Source: Psettodes erumei (taxonomy: Eukaryota; Chordata; Actinopteri; Pleuronectiformes; Psettodidae). Taken from it: a stretch of 64,000 nt of DNA. The notes under the pieces were generated by a model that saw only the letters and a program-made list of their open reading frames with translations, made no database searches and was not told where the DNA came from. The first letter of the stretch is position 1. Each line of letters begins with the position of its first letter. Position numbers and translations under genes: made by a program. The DNA is taken from positions 1-64,000 of the forward strand of contig JAFBJZ010000827.1 of NCBI GenBank assembly GCA_016785225.1. The letters run 5' to 3'. Shown piece after piece: positions 1 through 10,800 of the stretch.

Positions 1-3000
1 TCTAAGGAATTGGAAATAGCTCCTGAAAAAGATGATAAAACTAAAGAATATGCCATAAAATATGTGGCGATTGAGGAGGAAGTTGATATGACAGACAGTG
101 ACTCAGTATCTCCACAAGAACTACAACAAAAAATGACCAAACCTCAAGAGATTACAGTCGTACAAGACCAGCTAAAGATCAGTGTTGTTAAAGATAAATC
201 TTTTAAAGTGATAAAAAAAGATGTTTGTGAGATGGATGATGTTTCTCCAATGCCAGTAGAGTCTGTAGTTGACACAGGAGCGAAGTTATATGAAACAAAA
301 GACATTCCAGTCAAACAGCTCAAGTCAAAAGTAGAGTTAATTCAAGATAAAACAGAGAGGGCTTCTCTCATTAAAGAGAAATTACTTGACAGTCAGGTGC
401 AACTTGAAAGAAACATGTCAGCTATAGCTGAACCAAAAGCAACATACCAGCACACTGCGATAGAGACAGAAACTCCAGAAAAAAATACTATAATAGAAAA
501 ATCCACCACATTTCTTCAATTTGAAGGGATGGAAACCAGACAGAAAGATGGGTCAGAACATATTCTTCAAAAGAAAGCAACCAAAACAGAAGATTGGCTA
601 AAATTTGACAAACCAGACATTACAGTTGAAGAAATCCAGACAAAGACATCAAAATCCTCAAAAGAGAAAAGCCAGAGGCCAGGCAAAGGTAGAGCAATTG
701 ACCTTGAGGAAGCGCCGTCCCAGATAGTTAAAGTAAAAGATGAATATAGCAGTGTTACCCCTTTTGAAGTAATAGAAACAAAACAGGAACAAGTAGAAAG
801 AAAGTTTTCGTTGGCACCTGTGATGGAAATTGCATCTGAAAGATCTCTCATTGTGAAAGATGGAGATGTTAAATCAGATACTCTACAGCGGTACATTAGA
901 CCCGATGAGTTAGTAAAAGATATTGCATCAGTAAAAAAGGATATTTATGAGATGGTTGATGTTTCACCAAAGAGAATGGAAGTGGAACAAGTCAAGTCAA
1001 AAATAGATTTAGTTCAAGATAAAACCAAAGAGGTTATGCCCATTGGAGAGATGTCACCTGAAAGACAGGAACAAATTGAAAGAAAGGCCTCATTTGTGTC
1101 TGTCCCAGACGTAAAATATCAATACTCAGCAGAAGCAGATGTTATAGAAAAACCTTCGGTGTCAGATAAATCCATCACATTATTTCCAGCTGAAGAAATA
1201 AAACATAGACAAAAGAAAATTGAAACAAAGACAGCTGTTCCTCCTGTCACTAAGGTGTTGGAGCTACAGATTACAGACTTTCAATCAAAGAAACCAAAAC
1301 CCCTGAAAGACAAAGGTCCAAAAATGTCCAGTGAAGTAGTGCAGTCAGAGACAGATGCAGTTAAACATGACTACGGTAGTGTTACTCCATTTGAAGCAAC
1401 AGAAACAAAACAGGAAGAAGGCAAAATAAAGTTTTCGGGGGCACCTGTGATGGAGATTCCATCTGAAAGATCCTCAATAGTCAAAGATGGAGATGTTAAA
1501 ATAAACACTATCAAGCAGTTCATCACACCTGATGAGTTAGTAAAAGATCTTTCATCAATAAAAAAGGATGGTTATGAGAAGGGTGATGTTTCTCCAAAGA
1601 GAACTGAGTCTGTGAAGGACACAAAAGACATTATAGTTGAACAAGTCAAGTCAAAAGTAGACTTACTTCAAGATAAAACAGAGGAAGTTACACCCATTAG
1701 AGAGAAGTTACAAATAGAAGACAAACAAATTGATAGAAAGGCCTCAATTGCAACTCAACCAAAAGTAAAGTATCAACACCTTTCAGCAGAACAAGATGCA
1801 ATAGAAGGACTTACTGTAATGGACAAATCCACCACATTATTTACAGCTGAAAATATAGAAGGTAGACAAAAGCAAACTGAAAGAAAGACAGCTGTTATTT
1901 CTGTAACTGAGCCTGCAGACATTGAGATTAAAGATATTCAGTCAAAGACACCAAAATCTCTAAAAGACAAAGGTACTAAAATTTCTAGTGAAGATGTGCA
2001 GTCAGAGACAGATGCAGTTAAACATGACTATGGTAGTGTAACGCCATTTGAAGCTACAGAAACAAAACAGCAACAAGTGAAGAGAACAATTTCAGTTACA
2101 CCTGTGAAAGTGGTTTCATCTGACAAACATCAATTTAAAGATGGAGATAAATCAGACAGTCATCAGCAGTACATTACACCTGATGAACTAGTTAAAGATC
2201 TTGCATCAATAAAAAGGGATGGTTATGAGAAGGGTGATGGTTCTCCAAAGAGAATTGAGTCTGTAAAGGACAGAAAAGACATTATAGTTGAACAACTCAA
2301 GTCAAAAGTAGACTTACTTCAAGATAAAACAGAGGAAGTTACACCCATTAGAGAGAAGTTACAAATAGAAGACAAACAAATTGATAGAAAGGCCTCAATT
2401 GCAGCTCAACCAAAAGTAAAGTATCAACACCTTTCAGCAGAACAAGATGCAATAGAAGGACTTACTGTAATGGACAAATCCACCACATTATTTACAGCTG
2501 AAAATATAGAAGGTAGACAAAAGCAAACTGAAAGAAAGACAGCTGTTATTTCTGTAACTGAGCCTGCAGACATTGAGATTAAAGATATTCAGTCAAAGAA
2601 ACCAAAATCTCTAAAAGACAAAGGTACTAAAATTTCCAGTGAAGATGTGCAGTCAGAGACAGATGCAGTTAAACGTGACTATGGTAGTGTAACGCCATTT
2701 GAAGCTACAGAAACAAAGCAGCAACAAGTGAAGAGAACAATTTCAGTTACACCTGTGAAAGTGGTTTCATCTGACAAACATCTGGTTAAAGAGGAAGATA
2801 AATCAGATAGTCATCAGCAGTACATTACACCTGATGAACTAGTTAAAGATCTTGCATCAATAAAAAGGGATGGTTATGAGAAGGGTGATGGTTCTCCAAA
2901 GAGAATTGAGTGTGTAAAGGACACAAAAGACATTACAGCTGAAAGTATAGAAGGTAGACAAAAACAAATTGAAAGAAAGACAGCTGTAGATATTCAGTCA

Positions 3001-4813
3001 AAGAAACCAAAATCTCTAAAAGACAAAGGTACTAAAATTTCCAGTGAAGATGTGCAGTCAGAGACAGATGTAGATAAACATGCCTATGGTAGTGTTACGC
3101 CATTTGAAGCTACAGAAACAAAACAGAAAAAAGTGAAGAGAACAATTTCAGATTCATGCAGTATGGAGGTTTCATCTGAAAAAGATAATATGGTAAAATA
3201 TGCCGCATCAAAGACAGAGGACCTTTATGAATCCAGAGAGGATTCTCTGATAAGACCTTCAAAAAGTGAGGAGTACGCCAAGGAAAGTATCTTAGCTGAG
3301 CAGGAAGAGATTACTGATAAAGATATTTATTCAAAACAAATCAACATTGACAAAGTTGTACTTGTGGAAGATACAATACCAACAAAGGAGACACAAAGTC
3401 AACAAAAGGCACAAGTGTCAGATGTTACTCACCAAAAGGGGAATGATACCACAACAAAGAAAGTTGTCCTTTCACAAGGACATGAGGAAGACAAATATGA
3501 TAGTATATGTCCAAACAAATCAGACACTCTAAACAACTACAGACAGGTTACAATTGAAGGCATTCAGTCTAAAACGGACACATTTAAGGACGTTTTTCTC
3601 AGCCCTATACCGACTACAGAAGAAATGCAGGAACAAATAGAAAGACAGGCGTTTTTTGAAGTACTACATGACAAAACCACCAACGTTACTCCAGTGGAAA
3701 AATATACAGTCACTGCAAAGTCAACAACTGAAAAATTACTGCGAGGCCAAGATGATCCAGAAAAAGACACCAGAATTGCAGACGTAATTGGCGATACTCA
3801 AATAGAGGTTCCAAAACAGATCTTGCACAAAAGTGCTGAATCTGATGTTACTGTAAAAGAAATTCAGTCACAGATAGTTACAGTTAAAGATAAAACAGCT
3901 GTAGTTAGTCCTGGTCAAGAAACAAAAACAAACCTGGAACACACTGAAAGCAAAGCTGCTGTAACAGCAAAAACTGAGGTGACAGCGGAAGAATCACTTA
4001 CAGCAGACGTCAGACCAGAAAAGAATACCACAAGAAAAATTCTCAAAGACAGAATCACAACAGACCAGGACATTATTATGTCAGCTGAATTAGACACAAA
4101 AGATAAAGATAAGTTGCCAAAAATGGTCACTTTTGAGGACCAAGCTGCTGCAGTTATTTCCACAGAAGGAATAAAGGTGAGACAGGAACAAGTTGAAAGA
4201 CAACCCACAGTTACATTACCATTAATTGAACAGGATGCATTGGAAAGCCAGCTGAAATTGGCTAAACCCAAGGAAATCAAGACAGAAGCCACAATAGTGG
4301 AATCAAAAGTAGTTGAAGAATTTCCTGAAAAAGAGAAACCAGACATAAAAGCCACTGAGAAAGAACAATTCAAAGGTGAGCAGTTAGTTATACCCATGCA
4401 AAGAAATGAGGAAATCTGTCAGTCCCAAGAGACTGCCCACGAAGAAGTGACGATTTCCAAAAAATACAAACCTTCAACAACAGAGTCAGAAGGTGATAGT
4501 GATGTGATACCTTGGTTTGAGTCCATAGTCAGAGAACCCTCAGTAACAGATGACACCAAGATAACGATTACTGGGAAGAAGACTGCCGACTACAAAACAC
4601 ATGCTCCTGAGGAAGGTGCCACCGGGAAATGGGAATCAGAAGTCAAACAGTCTTGTGTGGAAGAGGATGTCCAAAACTTCCTCCCTCAGGAAGTTGAAGC
4701 CATAATGAGAAAGGAGGGAGAAATTCAAGGGCTTCAGTCCATCAAAGAAACAAGGGTTTTGTCTTTGGAATCAGAAGGAAAGGAAAATGTCTCTTTTCAA
4801 GAATCTTCAAGAG
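1..4813 (+). CDS. ttn: ttn large Lys/Glu/Thr-rich repeat exon (5' end outside window)
   Basis: One frame is open from base 1 ([10 protein letters not shown]) for 1604 codons to a donor GAG|gtatat. It ends in phase 1, matching the next exon; unspliced reading meets a stop 5 bases later (4819-4821). The protein is rich in K, E, T, S, V, I and D, with few aromatics and no Ig or Fn3 fold, so it is probably an unstructured extensible segment. Between about 220 and 3180 it consists of tandem repeats with the recurring blocks [41 protein letters not shown] and [10 protein letters not shown]. After 3180 the repeats become too degenerate to align by eye. Proline is too scarce for a classical PEVK. Its assignment to titin rests on the in-phase donor and the PEVK exons that follow. 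It could instead be an alternative terminal exon, but no polyadenylation signal was seen just downstream. Confidence 0.8.
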
Positions 4814-7800
4814 GTATATAGGGAAACATTTTCAGTCACTGAGCACGTGTTCTTTGATTTGAGCATCAAACACTGTTGTGCACCTACCCGTTATCATCCT
4901 CTCAAGGATTTATCCGATTCATATCTTTGTCATCATCATTTCAAGAGGATATCCATGTCATATCACCCATTTTGTTTGGGCACAAACTGTATTCTTGCTC
5001 ACTGTGAAGAATCGTGGCATGCTGTCAACTGAGACAGTCTCTTTTGGTTTCTTATCACCTGATATCTATACCACAATGGTTTCATGTTGTATGCTGGGTT
5101 TTTCCTCATCATTTTTCTAATTCTACATTTGTTGTGTCCATAATGTATGTCAGTGTTCCTGTGTTTGTCAGGAGAAAATGTTTTTTCACAGGTGAGGTGA
5201 GATATTTTCTTGGAAATTTCTTGGAAATTTCTTTCATCTTTGAACTCAGTCTTCCACACTTTCTTTGTGTATTTTCTATGTTTTCTCTGTATTTGTTTTT
5301 GCATGGTTCAGTACCCCCACCCCCCACCCCCCACCCGACGCAGCACTTATTAGGTTCTGATTGTTGTATAATTTCATTTCAAGTTCCTGTGAAGGATAAG
5401 GTGTCACCACCACAAGTTAAAGAACCACTGGCAGAGCCAGCTGCTCCTCAACAAGGTATCCACCTTCTCTTTTAAATGTCTTTTGGTGTTCATGTCTGTA
5501 TGTTCTATGTGAGAGTCTCTTAAGACATTCGTACAAGAATGTCGCTCTTGAGCAAATACATATCTTTGAAACCTCTTCCTGAGAATGACATGCTATAAAA
5601 GAAAAGAAAGCAAACATGGTGGTACTAGCTACATAGACTAGCATTGTGAGCTCTGTTTTTTTGGTGACAAGCTATTCCAGCTAGAATGGAAGGTCTATGA
5701 AAGCTGTCTTTTGAAATCATTGTATACTTTGTACTTAAAGAGAGCAAACCCCAGGTTGCTGTAAAAGTTCAAGAAGCTGCCAAACGGCCTGAGGTCATTG
5801 ACAAAACTAAGAAGTTGGAGAAGAAAATTACTCCAAAAGATGAAACTAAGCCAGGTATCCACAACATAATTCTTTACAAATTCATTCCACCACCTTGTGT
5901 ACTTTTAGGTAGACAATATGTTCTGGTGATATTTTTCAGTACTTCACTTTCCTCTTTTTTTATACTTAAGTGGTCAAGCCGCAGCCTGTTGCAAAGGCTG
6001 AAGAACCAAGCAAGACGTTTGTGGAAGAAGAAAAACCAATCATGGTAGAAACGATAGCTCCTGAGACAGGTAGAGGTATTTGAAGGATTGAGATAGACAC
6101 CACCGCTTTCCTGGAGCTTTTTAGTCATTCGTCATCTTTTTCTCTTCACCACTGCACATAACCCCCCACTCGTGATTCTTTACTGTTGTTGATCATGTAA
6201 TGAGTTTGTCTTATCCAGGTTTATTGTTCTGTCCATGTTTTGTCATGTTGTGTTTTTTGGTCATTAATTCACTGACCTCAAATCCGATGTAAGCATGCTG
6301 CATATGTCCTTGGAATAGCTTAACTTAATTTCAGCTCATTATCTTTTCTTATAAAGCTGTCAATCAACTACATCATTTGAATCATTGGACTACTTTACTC
6401 CAACTATCTTTTCACAACTTTTATCACCTGTCATTCAGTCTGTATTAAATTACTAATTATATCAGAATGTCTGATGACAATTCTCACAGTTTTGTTAAAT
6501 CTTTAAAACCAGTAGAATTGCTGTAGATGACCAATGACATGGCCTAATTAAATTTCTAAACTATACCTCTGTATTAGATGAAACCAAGGGACCTGTCCAA
6601 GCACCAGGAGGAGTCAAGAAAGGTAGGAGTACCGATTACCGTTCAGCAACTCGCAGCACTTGCATTTCTGTTACATTGCCACAAATCTAAAAACTGAATC
6701 TGGTTCACGCTTGAGTTTCTGATCATCAAGATCATCAACACTGTATTTAAAGAAAATCAAAGAGTTGAACATTAATTAGCTCTATTAGGCTCATTGCACA
6801 CATATAAAAACAGACTTTTGGCTAAGTTATTTTAAGATATTTTAAATATATACGCAGTATTTGTTTTTCTGTAGTAACTATATTCTGTGAGAGTTGTTTT
6901 GTCATGTCTTTGTCTTCTTTTTTCTGTTTTGTCTTGTCGCATCATTTGAAGTTGATGTTGTATTTTTTATTTTTCTATGATTTTTCACTGTCATTACTTA
7001 GTAATTGTTTGTAAAAAAAAAACAAAAAAACAAAAAACTGTGATGTCAGATAAGTGTCAATCAGTAATGCCCAACCTTTGCTACCTCAGAAGGTAAAATT
7101 CAGTTGGAAGAGGTTGGCATCCTTGAGATTCCCCCCTTGAGAAAAACAACCAGAGTCATGAGAGAAGTGGAAGAGGAACAGGAGATTATCAAACTGAAGA
7201 AGATTCCATCAGTTCCACCTAAAGATGCTGAAGAAGAGGAGAAGCCTCAGAAGGTCACCGAGACCACTGTGTTCGATGTTGAGGAGATGGTTCATAAAGA
7301 AGAGACTGTTGAGATGTCATTTGCCACCAGGAGACCTGTGGAGGAGAGGAAGCCTCGAGAGAGAGCAACTGTGGATAAAAAGCCAGAAGTTATTAAACCT
7401 AAAGGAAAGGAACCAACAGAGGTTCCTAAAGATGCATGGACCCGCCAGAAACCCATTCAAAAAGATGATAAACCAGAAGATAAGATTTCGCTGAAGAAAA
7501 CCCCTAAGACACCAAAGGAAGAGGAATCTGCCCCACCTAGTGCAGCCTTGAAAAAAGTGAAAACATTGCCTTTGGATGAAATGGAACCAGAAGCAATCAA
7601 ACTAAAACCATTTGAGACGCCTGATAAACCCACAGAGGAGCCAGAGAAAGATCAGATGGAGAGGCCAGACAGGGACATTGAACCCTTCCAGAAAGTAGAG
7701 AGAATCCCCAGAGAAGTAGAGGCCAAAGAACCTCCCAAAAAAACTGAGAAAGCTCCTCCAGAGGTAAAAGAGACACCAGCCAAGGTCTCAAAGCCACTGA

Positions 7801-10800
7801 TTAAGAAGAAAACTCCAGAGAAGGAGCCAGAGGAGGTCAAAGCACCCACCAAGGTAAAGAAAATCCCAACACAGGAACAAGAGCAAGCAAGCATAAAGCT
7901 GAAGCCCTTTTCTCGGCCTTCCAAAGAGGATGTGGAGCATGAGAAGAAACCAGCTGAGGAGAAAGAGAAGAAGCCAATCGATGACCTGCACCGTCGTCGT
8001 ATAAGTCCAGATGAAAAACCAAAAGAAAAAGAGCCAGAAGCTAAACCTATGAAACCTGAGATACCAGAATCTCCAGAGAAGAAGTTGGTAAAGCCAAAGG
8101 AGTTAGAGGCAGTTCCAGTAGAGAAGAAGGTGTCTCCTGTGCCAGCTGCTGTTAAGAAACCTGAAAAGGTTCCTGAGGAAGCCAAACCTCTGCAGCTGAA
8201 GAGGGGAGTCACACCCAAAGTGAAAGAGGAGAAGGAAGAAATTGCTCTGAAGCCTCTGGAGCAGCTCAAGAAGGTTCAGCTGAAAAAGACACCATCTCCA
8301 AAAGTGGAGAAGCTTAAAGAAGCAGAGGCGGTCCCTGTTGAGAGGAGGCCAAGTGTTGATAAACTCAAAAAGGTTCCGAAAACTATTTCACCAAAAGATT
8401 CAATTGAAGCAGTGACTCTTAAAAAGATCGCAAAGAAGCCATCTCCAGAAGAGGTGAAGCCTGCAGAACCAGCAAAGCCTGATAAAGGGAAGATCCCCCT
8501 GGTGAAGGAAGTCTCTCCTGGAGCTGTACAAATGAAGAAGGTTGCCACGCAGCCTGAGGAGGAGGTATTTGAAGAGCAGTTTGAAGGGGAGGAAGAGGCA
8601 GAGCAGGAGGAAGATGAGGCCTGGGGCTGGGAGCTGGTGCCTCATGAGAGTTATGGCTCTGAGGACTGGGAGGGTGAAGGAGAAGATGGTGCTCTGGAGG
8701 TTCCAGGGGTGACCAGGAGAGGTGAGATGGTGGCGGCCCCAACTCGTTGGGTGACGACCAAGAAACTCTCATGCCCTGAATAATCTCTACCCATTCCCAC
8801 CATCATGCCTCCATGTAAACCATCTTTACTTCACCACATCTTAAGTGTGATACGATCTACGCCATCTTTTTCTTATATTTATGTTAATTATCATTGTTTG
8901 TCAAACTGTTTGTTCACGTTCATCACTTTCTTTCATTTCTGTAATGTCTTGTGTGTTTGCCATTTCATCACACCATTGTCATCAGTCAATGTTCTCCACA
9001 CTCATGTCATCTTCATTTGTGTTTGTTATTCCATCTCTTCCTGGTATGAAAGATACATCACTGCAGTCGTTGTCATCATTGTTTTCATTACTTCATGAAT
9101 TTACCTATCCATTCAAGTTGACATAACATATCTCCCGGCCATGGCATGTTTATAAAGACACTGAGGTATAACTACACTGTGTGCAGCAAATGAATTTTCA
9201 CTGTTTCCGAACAGAGGGGCAACCAGCAGAGGAAGCAGGAAGAGGTAGAGGTAGAGGGCTGAAACGTAAGTGTATTATCTGAATAAATCTGGAAACTGTG
9301 CCTATTACATTCTTCATCCTGCATGGGAATGCCATAGAATCCTTCTTGAAATTTAAATATGAACTTATTCATTGTCTTCATATGTATTTCAGCCAAGCAG
9401 ACCCCATCCCCTGGAGAAGGCAGGGGCCGTGGCCTAAAGCCTGGCGGAAAAGGTACCCCACCACCGGAGGACCCCTTCGGAGGCTTCAAGCTCAAAGCTG
9501 TCCCTCTGAAGTTCATCAAGAAGCTCAAAGACATTGTGCTGCAGGAGGCTGAGTCCATTGGCTCGTCTGCTGTGTTTGAGTGTGAGGTTTCACCCTCCAC
9601 TGCCATCACTTCATGGATGAAAGATGACAGCAACCTGCGTGAGAGCCCCAAGCACAAGTTCACCTCCGACGGCAAAGATCGCAAGTTGAACATTATTGAT
9701 GTCCAGCTTTCTGACACTGGTGAATACACCTGTGTGGCCAAAAATGCTGGCAAGGAAATTTCATGCACAGCCAAGCTCATTGTTGAAGGTATTCTTTTTC
9801 TCTGGCTTACTGTCACCAAAAGGACTTTGTACCCTGTGGACCACAAATAGTATCAAGTGTTAAATTTCCTTTTTATCTCCTCACAGAGCTGCCTGTGAAA
9901 TGGATCAAAGAGCTGGAGGAGGAGACTTCAGCACTTAAGGGTCAGCCCTTGTACATGACCTGTGAGTTGAACAAAGAGAGAGATGTGGTATGGAAGAAGA
10001 ATGGGGAGCTCCTGAAGAAAAAGGCTAACAAGATTCAGATCAACATCATTGGTATGCAGCACGCTTTGACCATCCAGAACAGCATAGACGAGGACGCTGG
10101 TTCCTACTCATGTGAAGTGGCCGGACAGGAGGATGTCAAGACCACAACAAACGTCAAAGTGATTGGTAAGAAGAAGAGTTTATGCATGTCCCTAAATACA
10201 ATAACGACATTGCAATACGAGAAAGTAAAAGGACAGATCATAGACAAGTCATTCAGAAAGAAATTATCCAAACAAAACTAAGATTAGCATTATTTTGATT
10301 CCAACTATTTTTAGCAACATTTGTTGTGCAGACTGTGTCTACAATGTCATGTTTAACTCCAACAGAAATCATCAAAGACTGGATTGTGAAGCCGCTGAGA
10401 GACCAGCATGTGAAACCAAAGGCTAATGCTACATTTAAGTGCGAGCTGTTCAAGGACACTCCCAACTGGAAGTGGCTCAAAGGGGAGAATGAGATCACTC
10501 CTTCTGACAAGATTGAGATCAAGAGGGATGGAAATGAGCTGACACTCACTATCAAGAACTGTCAGCCTGAAGACGTAGCAGAATATGCCATGGAGGTTGA
10601 AGGACGCATCTACACTGCCAAGCTAACATTAGGAGGTTTATCTGTCTGCATACTTGCCTCATTTTAACCTGAGCCCCTCAAATACTTTGCTAATATTTCT
10701 TTCTTTTGGTTGATGTTCATGAGTGCTAACGCAACCTCTCTCTCAGAGCGGGAGGCTGAGATCCTGAAGCCCTTGGCCAGTGTTGAGGTGACTGAGAAGG

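Noticed and set aside
3915..4397. 160-residue minus-strand open frame in the first exon
   Set aside because: Low-complexity Ser/Val shadow of the Lys/Glu/Thr-rich coding strand, with no recognisable domain.
5172..5191. Possible 20-bp micro-exon between tttgtcag and gtgagg
   Set aside because: Length leaves phase 0, which fits neither neighbour, and the peptide is not PEVK-like.
4814..5475. Overlapping short open frames on both strands after the first exon
   Set aside because: Intronic, no homology, Cys/Phe/His-rich chance peptides; only the 72-bp PEVK exon inside this stretch has proper splice sites.
7652..8269. 205-residue open frame on the minus strand
   Set aside because: Ser/Gly/Phe-rich shadow of the PEVK exon. 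It has no domain, the opposite strand is clearly coding and in phase, and similar minus-strand shadows occur all along the charged exons.
8722..8783. Coding continuation of the PEVK exon to the stop at 8781 (a possible truncated isoform end)
   Set aside because: The donor GAGAG|gtgaga at 8722 is strong and keeps phase 1 into the next exon. No polyadenylation signal was noted, so a terminal exon is not supported.
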